From [Clostridium] symbiosum (GTDB lineage: Bacteria; Bacillota; Clostridia; Lachnospirales; Lachnospiraceae), in NCBI GenBank assembly GCA_036419695.1, contig CP143946.1, positions 2,288,001 through 2,352,000 on the forward strand: a DNA stretch of 64,000 nt, given 5' to 3'. The position numbers were made by a program, and so were the translations under genes. Under the pieces are notes generated by a model. That model was not told the DNA's origin. It did not search any database and saw only the letters and a list, made by a program, of their open reading frames with translations. This document shows positions 1-9,262 of the stretch, in pieces (positions within the stretch are counted from its first letter, which is position 1; every line of letters begins with the position of its first letter).

Positions 1-1326
1 ACGCCGTCCGAACTTTGGTACCGGTGCATTCTGGTGATATGTATCTATTTTATCGTGGCTTTATTTTATCGGGAGAAAAAGCCGTTGATGAAACGCAGCA
101 ATTGGAATGAACTGGAAAATGTGTGCAGCGTCAATTTTCAGATGGCTTTGGGGCTGGCGCTTCTGCTTTATTTATTTAAAGTGGGAATGAAATTTCCACG
201 CTCGTTTTACCTCATATTTTTCATTGTAAATACAGCATTTATGTACATAGCCCGTTTATTGTTCAAATCTTTTCTATATGACTATTACAGTAAATCGGAA
301 AACAAAAAGAAATTAATCCTGTTTGCCAATGAGGAAAATGCCTTGAAGATGATGCACAAATATGTGACCTCTTTTATGTTTGATTATGAGGCCGTTGCGC
401 TTGTTGTAATCAGCGGCCATAAGGACAAAGGCAATCTGCATGTGGAAATAAACCGTATTCTCCGCGGGAAGAGCGGAAGCTATATGGAACTGTCGGAAAA
501 GAGCCTGGAGGCATTTCTGATGAGGGAGGCGATCGACGAGGCACTGGTAAGTATGCCGGAGTCAAGGAGACAATGGCTGAGGGAACTGATCCTGTATATG
601 GAAAACCTGGGAATCGTGACTCATGTAACGACGAATACCTTCTGTCTTGGACGCGAGGAAAAGGTGGTGGAGGAGTTTGGAATTTACAACGTCCTTACCT
701 ACAGCCCCAGGATATTTGACCCGGCGGAGCTGTTTTTAAAAAGGACGATGGATATTGCAGGAGGCCTGGCCGGCGTGATTCTGACTGTGATGATAGGAGT
801 TGTCGTTGCGCCGATGATATATCTGGAGTCGCCGGGGCCCGTGATATTTAAGCAGACCAGGATTGGGAAAAACGGCCGCCGTTTCACTATCTATAAATTC
901 CGCTCCATGTACATGGATGCGGAACAGCGGAAAAAAGAACTGATGGCCCAAAATGAAATGAACGGCCTGATGTTTAAAATCAAAGATGACCCCAGGATCA
1001 CCAGGGTGGGAAGATTTATACGCAAAACCAGCCTGGATGAATTTCCACAGTTCTTTAACGTCCTCGCGGGAGATATGAGCCTGGTGGGAACGCGTCCTCC
1101 GACTGAGGATGAATTTGTGAAATACTCGGAACGCCATAAACGGCGTCTCAGCCTGAAACCGGGAATTACCGGGATGTGGCAGGTCAGCGGGAGAAGTACG
1201 GTTAATGATTTCGAGGAGATTGTAAATCTTGACCTGGAATACATAGATAGCTGGTCCTTCTGGCTTGATATCAAGCTGCTCTTTCAGACCGTGTATGTGG
1301 TCCTGTTCCAGAAAGGGGCATCGTGA
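1..1326 (+). CDS. Polyprenyl glycosylphosphotransferase (exopolysaccharide initiating enzyme), 5'-truncated by window
   Basis: The reading frame is open from base 1, so the true start lies outside the window; GTG at 34 is only the first in-window start-like codon. The N-terminal part has hydrophobic membrane segments. The C-terminal ~200 residues form a bacterial sugar transferase domain: KRTMDIAGG entry, a membrane segment, SPGPVIFKQ, R-I-G-K-x-G, YKFRSM, the D-x-R-I-T-x-x-G-x-x-x-R block, SLDEFPQ, SLVGTRPP and KPGITGMWQVSGR. Known members transfer a sugar-1-phosphate from a UDP-sugar to undecaprenyl phosphate at the inner face of the membrane, the first step of exopolysaccharide repeat-unit assembly. 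It heads a glycosyltransferase locus, consistent with this role. The sugar (Gal, Glc or other) cannot be read from sequence. Confidence 0.93.
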   Translation, partial: TPSELWYRCILVICIYFIVALFYREKKPLMKRSNWNELENVCSVNFQMALGLALLLYLFKVGMKFPRSFYLIFFIVNTAFMYIARLLFKSFLYDYYSKSENKKKLILFANEENALKMMHKYVTSFMFDYEAVALVVISGHKDKGNLHVEINRILRGKSGSYMELSEKSLEAFLMREAIDEALVSMPESRRQWLRELILYMENLGIVTHVTTNTFCLGREEKVVEEFGIYNVLTYSPRIFDPAELFLKRTMDIAGGLAGVILTVMIGVVVAPMIYLESPGPVIFKQTRIGKNGRRFTIYKFRSMYMDAEQRKKELMAQNEMNGLMFKIKDDPRITRVGRFIRKTSLDEFPQFFNVLAGDMSLVGTRPPTEDEFVKYSERHKRRLSLKPGITGMWQVSGRSTVNDFEEIVNLDLEYIDSWSFWLDIKLLFQTVYVVLFQKGAS

Positions 1327-2450
1327 TGGGGGAGGGAAAGGAGAAAGAAGGGAAGGTAAAAGAGCGAAAAGAAAAATACAAAAAAGTAATGGACGGAGAA
1401 ACAGGAAGAGAGAATAGAAACAGATGGAAAAAACTGCTCCCCTTCATTTTGGCTGCAGGAGCATTGGTTCTTTTATGGTTTTTGTGGTTCAGCCTAGATT
1501 TATACCGGCAAAGACAAGAAACAGAGGCCCGGATTCGAGAGCGGGGAAATGGCGAAGCAATCGAAGTCCTTGGTTCAGCAGTGGAAAATGTACTGGAATA
1601 CGAGGGGAAAAAATACAGACGTAATACAGCAATCCGCGCGATACTCTGCATCGGCGTTGATACGACGGGTGAGATGGAGCGGTATCACGTTTCAGGAGCG
1701 GCAGGCCAGGCTGACGGTATTTTTCTGGTGGCTCAGGATATGGCCAGCGATACGGTTCAAATCCTTATGATTCCCCGGGACACAATGACGAAAATAACAC
1801 TGTTTGATTATTTTGGCAATGAATTGGGAAAAGACGTGCAACATTTAACCCTGGCATACGCCTATGGCGACGGAAAAGAGCAAAGCTGTGAGCTGATGAC
1901 GGAGGCGGTTTCGGATCTTCTGTATGGTCTGCGGGTAGACGGTTATTTTGCAACCAATATCAGTACGGTTGAAATCCTGAATGATGAAATCGGAGGTGTA
2001 GAGATCCTGGTTGAGGATGGATCCCTGTCGGAAAAATATCCGGAATTTGTAAAGGGAGAAAAAGTTCTTCTGAAAGGAAAGCAGGCAGAACATTATATCC
2101 GGTACAGAGATATCAATCAATATCAAACGGCGTTGACACGGCTGGAGCGTCAGAAGGGGTACATAAAAGCATACATTGAAACGGCAAAACGCAGGGCGGA
2201 GGAAGACGCTCAAATGATAGTCAGACTGATGGATGATGTGGAAAAATATATGATCACCAATATGGCCAAGGACCAATATATGGATATGGGCCTGGCGGTG
2301 TTGAACAGTCCGCAGATTATGGATGACGGAGATTTCATCTTCCTTCCCGGAGAGGCGGCTCGAACGGAACTGTATGAGGAGTTTCATCCGGATGAGGAGA
2401 AAGTGAAAGAACTTGTAATCCGGTTATTTTATAAGGAAGTACGATCTTAG
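1326..2450 (+). CDS. LytR-CpsA-Psr (LCP) family protein
   Basis: The product is 374 residues. A basic cytoplasmic tail is followed by one membrane segment (about residues 36-54) and an extracellular LCP domain with ILCIGVDT, the MIPRDT arginine motif, and a late R-Y-R-D segment followed by LTRLERQ. LCP enzymes transfer undecaprenyl-pyrophosphate-linked polymers onto peptidoglycan or act in exopolysaccharide assembly. Its place directly after the initiating transferase suggests it anchors this polysaccharide. ATG at 1326 overlaps the upstream TGA and sits 7 nt after AAAGGGG. GTG at 1323 is an alternative only 4 nt from that site. The C-terminal tail is rich in acidic residues and has no further domain that I recognise. 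Confidence 0.85.
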   Translation: MGEGKEKEGKVKERKEKYKKVMDGETGRENRNRWKKLLPFILAAGALVLLWFLWFSLDLYRQRQETEARIRERGNGEAIEVLGSAVENVLEYEGKKYRRNTAIRAILCIGVDTTGEMERYHVSGAAGQADGIFLVAQDMASDTVQILMIPRDTMTKITLFDYFGNELGKDVQHLTLAYAYGDGKEQSCELMTEAVSDLLYGLRVDGYFATNISTVEILNDEIGGVEILVEDGSLSEKYPEFVKGEKVLLKGKQAEHYIRYRDINQYQTALTRLERQKGYIKAYIETAKRRAEEDAQMIVRLMDDVEKYMITNMAKDQYMDMGLAVLNSPQIMDDGDFIFLPGEAARTELYEEFHPDEEKVKELVIRLFYKEVRS

Positions 2451-2511
2451 AAAGTGAAAATTTAGAAACAGATGATTGGCTCAGGCAGCATGTAAAGGAA
2501 GGAGATAAGTT

Positions 2512-3198
2512 ATGAAGAAAAGGTATATTGGTATCGTATTGGCAGCAATGATGATGGCTCAGCCGGTGATGGCCCAGGGGGCTGTGAACCCAAGCCCAAA
2601 TACAAAGCCGGTGGTGACGCCGTCAAAAGATCGGGATGACAGCAATTCAAGTTCTAAACCACTTGATACCTCCGGCAGCGCTGGCGCAGGGATTACCGGG
2701 GCGGAGAGCGGAGGTTTAGCAGGGGGCATGACGGCGGGCGGTACAGCAACAGGAGGAACGGCAGGCGGTGGCCCGGGTTCAGCCGGCAATTCCATCATGG
2801 TTGGAAATACGGAGATTCGCTTTGCATCCAATGATGAGGTGAAGGAGAGCTTCCCTCAAAGTGTCGTAGAGACGATTAATACAATTAACTCGGGAACAAC
2901 CCCGCTCTACCGCGCGATCGGCACACCGGAGACAGTTGGTTATAACCCGTTGATTCCGGTACAGACACTGGTGATAACAGATGCAGCCACTCAGACAAAA
3001 GTGGATGAAAAAGCTACCGTCAGCTTATATGTGCCGAATCTGGTGGAAGGGCTGAATGATGTGCAGCTGCTCTATTATAACACGTTAACGAAAAAGTGGG
3101 AGTTTATGGCTCCGGCAGCAATTGATTATGCGACGAAACAGGTGACGATGACGCTGGGGAGCGATACGGCTTTTACGGTGGTGTATAAGAATAAGTAA
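2512..3198 (+). CDS. Secreted protein of unknown function, Gly-rich linker
   Basis: The product is 228 residues with a clear Sec signal peptide (MKKRYIG, hydrophobic core, AQG-A cleavage region near residue 23). Residues about 25-95 are a low-complexity Ser/Pro then Gly/Ala/Thr linker. The C-terminal ~130 residues form a compact domain with alternating beta-type segments (VSLYVPNL, VQLLYYN, WEFMAP, VTMTL, FTVVYKNK). I do not recognise a named family. It is preceded by AAGGAGATAAG and lies 61 nt after the LCP gene, inside the exopolysaccharide locus. An exported partner of polymer assembly or a surface protein is plausible, but no function is supported directly. Confidence 0.75.
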   Translation: MKKRYIGIVLAAMMMAQPVMAQGAVNPSPNTKPVVTPSKDRDDSNSSSKPLDTSGSAGAGITGAESGGLAGGMTAGGTATGGTAGGGPGSAGNSIMVGNTEIRFASNDEVKESFPQSVVETINTINSGTTPLYRAIGTPETVGYNPLIPVQTLVITDAATQTKVDEKATVSLYVPNLVEGLNDVQLLYYNTLTKKWEFMAPAAIDYATKQVTMTLGSDTAFTVVYKNK

Positions 3199-3210
3199 AT
3201 GATGGCGTAC

Positions 3211-3246
3211 ATGCTTTTGGCGGATACAAATCATCCCCAAAAGCAT
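3211..3246. other. Hairpin between the secreted protein and the glycosyltransferase run
   Basis: ATGCTTTTGG (3211-3220) and CCAAAAGCAT (3237-3246) form a perfect 10-bp inverted repeat with a 16-nt loop. No U-tract follows, so it is not a standard terminator. It may be an RNA processing or attenuation structure at the entry to the AT-rich part of the locus. Confidence 0.4.
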
Positions 3247-3296
3247 ATATGGTATTACGGATAAATCCAGTTGATTTTAAAAATAGGAGAAGTTAC

Positions 3297-4463
3297 ATGC
3301 AGCATATATTTATTGTCGGTTCAAAAGGAATTCCGAGTGCTTATGGAGGCTATGAAACCTTTGTGGATAAACTGACAGAGTACCATAAAGACAACAAAGA
3401 GTTGAAATACCATGTGGCGTGTAAAAGTACGGAGTATGGGGAATATGAGTATCATAATGCACGGTGCTTTAAAATTGCAGTTCCTGATATTGGAGCAGCG
3501 CAGGCAATTTATTATGACGTTGCTGCATTGAAAAGTATCTGTGCCTATATAAAGCATAATAATATAACAAATCCCATTGTTTACATTTTAGCCTGCAGAA
3601 TAGGTCCGTATGCCCAATATTACCGGAAAAAGATACATAAGTTTGGCGGGAAAATGTTCGTGAATCCTGACGGGCATGAATGGATGAGGGCAAAATGGAG
3701 CCTGCCAGTTCGCAGATATTGGAAGATATCAGAACGTATGATGGTAAAAAATGCGGATTTGCTGGTTTGTGACAGCAAAAATATAGAATCCTATATCAGG
3801 AAGACATATTTGAAATATGATCCGGATACGGTCTATATCGCATATGGGGCTGAGACGAGGAAGAGTTCGGTTTCAGATAATGACGAAAGACTGATTAGTT
3901 GGTATAAGCAAAAAGGATTACGACCAGGGGATTATTATCTGGTTGTTGGAAGATTTGTACCGGAAAATAATTATGAAATAATGATTCGGGAATTTATGAA
4001 AAGTAATTCCAGGAAAGATTTTGTACTTATAACAAATGTCAGTGAAAAATTTCTTGAAGTTCTAAAAACGAAGACGGGATTTGATAAGGATGTTCGGATA
4101 AAATTTGTGGGAACTATTTACGAGCCCGAACTGTTAATGAAAATTCGTGAAAATGCATATGCTTATCTCCATGGCCATGAGGTGGGAGGCACTAATCCCA
4201 GTTTGCTGGAGGCATTGGGAAGTACGGGCCTGAATTTACTTTTAGATGTTGGCTTTAATCGTGAAGTGGCGGAAGATGGAGCTGTGTATTGGGTAAAAAC
4301 ACCTGGCTGCTTAGCAGAGCTGATTGAAAAGGCTGAGCAACTGACGGGAGCTGAAAGAGATGCTTTAAGTGAAAAGGCAAAGCATAAAATTATGACCGAT
4401 TACAGTTGGAATTCTATTGCGGATAAATATAGAGCTTTGTTCTTGCGGCAAAGTAACAAGTAA
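3297..4463 (+). CDS. Glycosyltransferase with N-terminal DUF1972-type domain (Cps2T/rhamnosyltransferase-like)
   Basis: The product is 388 residues starting MQHIFIVGSKGIPSAYGGYE. The GxKGIPxxYGGxE N-terminus is characteristic of the DUF1972 group of GT4-type enzymes, which includes beta-1,4-rhamnosyltransferase Cps2T-like proteins. The C-terminal half carries VVGRFVPENNY, FVGTIYE, and a GTNPSLLEALGS segment corresponding to the E-x7-E nucleotide-sugar site. ATG 3297 is preceded by ATAGGAGA at good spacing. An upstream in-frame ATG at 3249 has no ribosome site. The enzyme would act in the cytoplasm, adding the second or a later sugar of the repeat unit; donor and acceptor are not readable. Confidence 0.85.
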   Translation: MQHIFIVGSKGIPSAYGGYETFVDKLTEYHKDNKELKYHVACKSTEYGEYEYHNARCFKIAVPDIGAAQAIYYDVAALKSICAYIKHNNITNPIVYILACRIGPYAQYYRKKIHKFGGKMFVNPDGHEWMRAKWSLPVRRYWKISERMMVKNADLLVCDSKNIESYIRKTYLKYDPDTVYIAYGAETRKSSVSDNDERLISWYKQKGLRPGDYYLVVGRFVPENNYEIMIREFMKSNSRKDFVLITNVSEKFLEVLKTKTGFDKDVRIKFVGTIYEPELLMKIRENAYAYLHGHEVGGTNPSLLEALGSTGLNLLLDVGFNREVAEDGAVYWVKTPGCLAELIEKAEQLTGAERDALSEKAKHKIMTDYSWNSIADKYRALFLRQSNK

Positions 4464-4482
4464 TGGTTAAGGAAGCGACAAA

Positions 4483-5829
4483 ATGAGAATTTTACATTAT
4501 TCATTGGGATTTCCCCCATATCGGTCAGGAGGAATGACGAAATACTGCCTCGATTTAATGCTGACCCAGAAAGAACAGGGTAACAGGGTAGGATTACTGT
4601 GGCCGGGAGAAATTAACTTTTTAAAGAAAAATAGGGTACTTAAAAGAAAAGACAACTATGGTTTAGAAAGTTATGAAATTGTAAACCCACTTCCCGTACC
4701 CATGGATGAAGGAGTCCGGGACGCCAAATATTATATGGCCGACGGCGATAGTGAAATTTGTGAACAATTTTTAAGGAGCTATAAAGCTGAGGTCCTTCAC
4801 ATCCATACTTTAATGGGACTTCACAAAGAGTGGATTACGGCGGCTCAAACAGTCGGCGTAAAGACCTTGTTTACAACACATGATTATTACGGGATTTGTC
4901 CGAAAGTTACCCTGTACCGTGAAGGATCAGTCTGCGACTGCGACCATGAATGCGTGGACTGTGTAAACTGTAACAGCGGGGGGCTCACGCAGTCCAAAAT
5001 CCAATTATTGCAATCACCAATCTACAGAAAAATAAAAAATTGTGGACCGGTAAAAAAAATCCGCAAAAAACACAGGCGCAATTTTTATTTGCAATCCGCC
5101 GCGATAACTCCGGCTGCGCTGAAAAAACAAAGTATACCAGAAGTGAAAGGGATGAAAAAGAAAACGGACTATCAAAGTTTAAGGCAGTTCTATTTAAGTA
5201 TGCTTTCCGGGATAGATGTCATCCACTTTAATTCATCTGTAACACGAAAAATCTACATGAGGTATTTTACTCCCGAAAACAGCAGTGTAATTCCAATTTC
5301 GCATAGGGGGATTGAGGATAACCGGATCATTAAAGCATTTGATTCAGATGATCTGAGAATATCATTTTTATCACCTTTTAAGCCATTCAAAGGGAGCGTT
5401 ATTATAAAAGACGCCCTCGACGAAATATGGGCGCAGGAAAAACATAATTTCAGTCTGCGGATTATTGAACATATTGAATCGCCATCCCCCTATATGATTA
5501 TTCAAGATGGTTATGAGTATGATGAACTGAAAAAGATTTTTGAGGAGACGGATCTGCTGATTGCACCGAGTATTTGTTATGAAACATTTGGATTTACGGT
5601 ATTGGAGGCTTTGAGCCATGGCGTACCTGTACTGGTAAGTGAGAATGTAGGCGCGAAAGATTTAATTAAAAAAGAATACGGAATTGTTATAGCGCCAGAT
5701 AAAGAAGCTTTAAAAAGGGCTATTTTACAACTGCTTGGGGATAAGACGAAATGCAGGCTTATGAATCTAAATAATATAAAAAAATTCACGGCGCCTTCTG
5801 TAAGAGACATAGAGCGGCTGTACATATGA
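4483..5829 (+). CDS. Glycosyltransferase family 4 with cysteine-rich insertion
   Basis: The product is 448 residues. The N-terminus (HYSLGFPPYRSGGMTKYC) is the GT4 acceptor-domain opening with its Gly-rich loop. TTHDYYGICPK is followed by a Cys cluster (C-D-C-x3-C-x2-C-x2-C, roughly residues 147-163) that probably binds zinc, as seen in a subset of GT4 enzymes. The donor half has SPFKPFKG and APSICYETFGFTVLEALSHGVPVLVS, the E-x7-E motif. Start is ATG after TTAAGGAAG, 19 nt after the preceding gene. It probably adds one residue of the exopolysaccharide repeat; substrate unknown. Confidence 0.87.
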   Translation: MRILHYSLGFPPYRSGGMTKYCLDLMLTQKEQGNRVGLLWPGEINFLKKNRVLKRKDNYGLESYEIVNPLPVPMDEGVRDAKYYMADGDSEICEQFLRSYKAEVLHIHTLMGLHKEWITAAQTVGVKTLFTTHDYYGICPKVTLYREGSVCDCDHECVDCVNCNSGGLTQSKIQLLQSPIYRKIKNCGPVKKIRKKHRRNFYLQSAAITPAALKKQSIPEVKGMKKKTDYQSLRQFYLSMLSGIDVIHFNSSVTRKIYMRYFTPENSSVIPISHRGIEDNRIIKAFDSDDLRISFLSPFKPFKGSVIIKDALDEIWAQEKHNFSLRIIEHIESPSPYMIIQDGYEYDELKKIFEETDLLIAPSICYETFGFTVLEALSHGVPVLVSENVGAKDLIKKEYGIVIAPDKEALKRAILQLLGDKTKCRLMNLNNIKKFTAPSVRDIERLYI

Positions 5830-5842
5830 GGAGACTGATAGG

Positions 5843-6616
5843 ATGAGCATTCCTAAAATCATTCATTATTGCTGGTTTGGACCGAACCCTATACCGGAAA
5901 TGGAAAAAAAATGTATTCAATCATGGAAGCGGCATTTGCCTGATTATGAGATTATTTTCTGGAATGAAGCAACATTTGATGTTAAAAGCGTTGATTATGT
6001 AAAGCAGGCCTATTTCTGTGGCAAATATGCTTTTGTAAGTGATTATGTACGTATCAATGCACTTTACAGTTTTGGCGGGATTTATTTGGATACAGATGTT
6101 GAAGTCCTCAGAAATTTAGATGAATTTTTGGAAAATGAAGCGTTTATCGGATTTGAGAATAGAACAATGGTAGGAACCGGTATTATAGGGGCAGAAAAAA
6201 ATAATGCAATTCTCGGAGCGATGCTGGATTATTATCATGCCAATCCATTTATCAATGAAAAGGGTTATATGGATATGACAACCAATGTCAAAATCCTTTA
6301 TAAATTATTAGTTCTAAATGGATTTGAGAGTGAAGACAGGGAGCAGAGGTTAAAAGGGATACATATTTATAAGAGAGAATATTTTTGTCCAAAAAGAATA
6401 GGAAAGAATGAATTTAAGGTTACCGAACATTCAGCGGTCATACACCACTTTTCAGGCAGTTGGTTAACCGAAAAAGAAAAGAAAAGGGGAAACAGTTTGC
6501 TCTGGAGAAATGTCTTCAGACCTTTGCTACGCAAGACACGGGAAATATTATTAAAAACATTGGATGAGGATACCGTGAAAAATTTAGAAGCGGAATTAAG
6601 AAACAAAATGAGGTAG
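5843..6616 (+). CDS. GT32-type glycosyltransferase (capsular polysaccharide synthesis family)
   Basis: The product is 257 residues opening IPKIIHYCWFGPNPIPE, then SWKRHLPDYEIIFWNE, FVSDYVRINALYSFGGIYLDTDVEV and a late HHFSGSW. This is the DXD sugar-transferase pattern of GT32/OCH1-like enzymes; the metal-binding DTD is near residues 84-86. Family members are usually alpha-mannosyl- or galactosyltransferases, but the sugar cannot be told here. It lies 13 nt downstream of the GT4 gene and 7 nt upstream of the kinase-like fusion, so it is part of one transcription unit. Confidence 0.88.
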   Translation: MSIPKIIHYCWFGPNPIPEMEKKCIQSWKRHLPDYEIIFWNEATFDVKSVDYVKQAYFCGKYAFVSDYVRINALYSFGGIYLDTDVEVLRNLDEFLENEAFIGFENRTMVGTGIIGAEKNNAILGAMLDYYHANPFINEKGYMDMTTNVKILYKLLVLNGFESEDREQRLKGIHIYKREYFCPKRIGKNEFKVTEHSAVIHHFSGSWLTEKEKKRGNSLLWRNVFRPLLRKTREILLKTLDEDTVKNLEAELRNKMR

Positions 6617-6623
6617 ATAAGGT

Positions 6624-7991
6624 ATGGTGGAATATTTCTGGGGAAAAAGGCATTCGGATATTCTTGATACCTTTTTAAAGGAACTGGGAAACGCTGAAGT
6701 AGAGTATTTTATTTTAAGGAATTATGAGGGATTGCCGGAAAAAAATGATTCAAAAGATGTGGATATTATTGTTCGTCCGGGGAAATATGCCCTTGCTGAA
6801 AGAATTTTATTAAAGATATTTAAACAATTTGCTGTACCAAATTATTACACGGTGAAATATGAACGAGTCAGGTGCTGGTTTGGGATTGATTTGGACACAA
6901 AGTTTGCAATACACATTGATTTAATGGAAGGTTACTTAAATAAAGGTTTTGAAATAATATCATTTGATTTGTTCTATAAAAATACTGTTGAGTATAATGG
7001 ATACAGGGTTTTGAATGAGGCGTATGATATCGTCATGTTGCTTTTATATAAAGTAATCGGCTGTAAAGAACTGAAGAGCAAGTATGTATTAAAAATTGAA
7101 GATGGTTACAAAAATAATACTGAGCGTATAGACATGATTCTGCGTTCTGTGCTGGACGAAAAAGAGTCCCGTATAGTGATTAATGCGTTGAAAGATAAAA
7201 ATTATGCCCAGATTCTTGAACATTCAAAGAAAATATCAAAAGTTTCAAAAAAAATTGCATTAATAAAAAGACCGTTCAAAACAAGTTGTAATATTTTACA
7301 GTTTTGGATGGAAAAATTGTATCGCATAGGTGTATGTCCAAACAGATTCCGAAAATTTATCGCGGTCGAAGCTCCTGATGGAGCAGGTAAAACTACGTTT
7401 ATCAATGAGCTTTGTGTCCTGCTTGCACAAATGTTTGTCTGTGACATAGAAAAGATGCACATATATCATTTCAGGCCGGGGCTATTTCCGAATCTGGGGG
7501 CGGTGGGGGAAAGGATGGGGGTAATGGAACAGGACAAAGATTTTACCTGTCCCCATAGAAATAAACCGGCAAACCCGGTTAGCTCGTTTATGCGCATTTC
7601 ATACTACTGGTTAGACTATATTGTGGGCACGATAATTTGTGTAAGAAAAGATGTACAGTTTGACAAATTCACAATTTTTGACAGATATGCATACGACTTT
7701 ATTGTGGATCCACTTCGCTCCAGAATTAATCTTCCTGAGACCATACGGAGCGTTTTTACAAAATTAGTTCCACAGCCACACATGGTCTTCATATTAGAAG
7801 CAGATGCAAAAGTAATTTACAAGCGAAAGCAGGAATTATCTCTGGAAGAAATCAATAGACAGCTGAAAGAGTTTGAAAGGTTAAGCAGGCGGGGAAAACA
7901 ATTTATTAAGTTGGACGCCGGCAGAAGTATTGAAGAAATGGTCGATGAAGCTGCGGAAAAGATTATTTCCAGGTATACATATAAGACGTAA
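6624..7991 (+). CDS. Nucleotidyltransferase-like domain fused to thymidylate-kinase-like P-loop kinase
   Basis: The product is 455 residues with two parts. The N-terminal ~215 residues include FILRNYEGLP and the SKDVDIIV segment (about residues 43-50), reminiscent of a minimal nucleotidyltransferase with a D-x-D metal site. The C-terminal ~220 residues are thymidylate-kinase-like: Walker A APDGAGKTT near residues 249-257, FTIFDRYAYDF as the DR(Y/F) motif, and a lid-like region with KRKQELSLEEI. Canonical dTMP kinases are about 210 residues without this N-terminal domain, so a nucleotide-metabolism role is unlikely. In an exopolysaccharide locus it may phosphorylate or nucleotidylate a sugar or lipid-linked intermediate. 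This is inference. Confidence 0.72.
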   Translation: MVEYFWGKRHSDILDTFLKELGNAEVEYFILRNYEGLPEKNDSKDVDIIVRPGKYALAERILLKIFKQFAVPNYYTVKYERVRCWFGIDLDTKFAIHIDLMEGYLNKGFEIISFDLFYKNTVEYNGYRVLNEAYDIVMLLLYKVIGCKELKSKYVLKIEDGYKNNTERIDMILRSVLDEKESRIVINALKDKNYAQILEHSKKISKVSKKIALIKRPFKTSCNILQFWMEKLYRIGVCPNRFRKFIAVEAPDGAGKTTFINELCVLLAQMFVCDIEKMHIYHFRPGLFPNLGAVGERMGVMEQDKDFTCPHRNKPANPVSSFMRISYYWLDYIVGTIICVRKDVQFDKFTIFDRYAYDFIVDPLRSRINLPETIRSVFTKLVPQPHMVFILEADAKVIYKRKQELSLEEINRQLKEFERLSRRGKQFIKLDAGRSIEEMVDEAAEKIISRYTYKT

Positions 7992-8005
7992 GGAGAACCG
8001 ACTTC

Positions 8006-9262
8006 ATGAGAAAAAGGAAAATACTTGTGAGTGCATATGGTTGTGAGCCAAATCGCGGTTCCGAAGCAGGCGTTGGATGGAACTGGGTTTTGCAGATGGC
8101 CAGGTATAATGAGCTGTTCATTATTACTCGCAGCAACGATAAAGACAAGATAGAGATGAATATTCCGGAACAACTTTTTGAAAATCTTCATTTTTATTAT
8201 TACGACACTTGCAAACTGTTAAGGAAGGTAAAAAAACGAGAAAAAGGGCTTTATTTGTATTATTGGTTTTGGCAAATTGGAATTATTCGGTTAGTCAGAA
8301 GGTTAATAAGCGAACATAAATTTGATTATTCTATGCATTTAAGTTTTGGCAGTCTGTGGATGCCGACCTTTCTGCCATTTTTTAATGTCCCTTTTATCTG
8401 GGGACCACTTGGCGGCGCAGATGCTGTACCTGAGCAGATGATAAAGACTCTGCCTCTTAAGCAGCAACTCTTACAAAAATTCCGTTTTTTATTGGTTAGA
8501 ACCACAAGGTTCAATCCACTTGTCTATATACCAAGCAGGAAAGCAGTGGCAATCCTCTGCAGAACGAAGCAAAATGTATTAGCAGTTCCGGGAAAATACC
8601 GCGACAAGACACAGGTAATATTAGAAACTGCTATGTCGGATGAAATATTTTCATTGAGGAAAGCCAATAAAAGGGAGGATAACTGTATTAGGATCATAAC
8701 AGTTGGGAGACTCATACCGATCAAAAATATGAATATAGCTATAGATAGTATAAAGTACCTGCGTGACAGCCAAAGAAATATACATTTGACAATCATAGGT
8801 TCCGGCAGCGAGTATAAAAATATGAAAAAACGGATAAAAAATTGTGGCTTGGATGAAGACATTTCGATTATAGGAGAAATGCCCAGAAATGATGTTTTGG
8901 AAATAATGAGTATGTCAGATATTTTTATATTTCCCAGTCTGAAAGAAGGCGGTTCGTGGTCCTTAATGGAAGCAATGGCTCTTGGACTCCCGGTTATATG
9001 TTTGAAGTGGACGGGGATGGAGATTATCACCGACAACCAATGTGCGTTCCGCATTGATCCGCTATCTTACGATTATATTTTAAGAAAAACAGTGGAATAT
9101 TTGGATACTCTCATTATAGACAAGCCGCTAAGGGAAAGAATGGGGGCGGCAGGCAGGCAGCGGATGTTACAAAAGTTTACCTGGGAGAGGAAGGGCGAGC
9201 AGATTGAAGATATATTAAAACTCATAGATAAAGGAGGTGTTGGATATAGTAAACTTCAATGA
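8006..9262 (+). CDS. Glycosyltransferase family 4
   Basis: The product is 418 residues starting KILVSAYGCEPNRGSEAGVGWNW, a GT4 N-terminal loop with the R-G-S-E-A-G motif. It continues with IWGPLGGAD, the donor-domain start IITVGRLIPIKN, TIIGSGSEY, GEMPRNDV and FIFPSLKEGGSWSLMEAMALGLPVI, which contains the E-x7-E pair. The start ATG follows TAAGGAGAACCG. It overlaps the next gene by about 26 nt, which indicates translational coupling. It should add a residue to the lipid-linked repeat unit on the cytoplasmic face. Confidence 0.88.
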   Translation: MRKRKILVSAYGCEPNRGSEAGVGWNWVLQMARYNELFIITRSNDKDKIEMNIPEQLFENLHFYYYDTCKLLRKVKKREKGLYLYYWFWQIGIIRLVRRLISEHKFDYSMHLSFGSLWMPTFLPFFNVPFIWGPLGGADAVPEQMIKTLPLKQQLLQKFRFLLVRTTRFNPLVYIPSRKAVAILCRTKQNVLAVPGKYRDKTQVILETAMSDEIFSLRKANKREDNCIRIITVGRLIPIKNMNIAIDSIKYLRDSQRNIHLTIIGSGSEYKNMKKRIKNCGLDEDISIIGEMPRNDVLEIMSMSDIFIFPSLKEGGSWSLMEAMALGLPVICLKWTGMEIITDNQCAFRIDPLSYDYILRKTVEYLDTLIIDKPLRERMGAAGRQRMLQKFTWERKGEQIEDILKLIDKGGVGYSKLQ

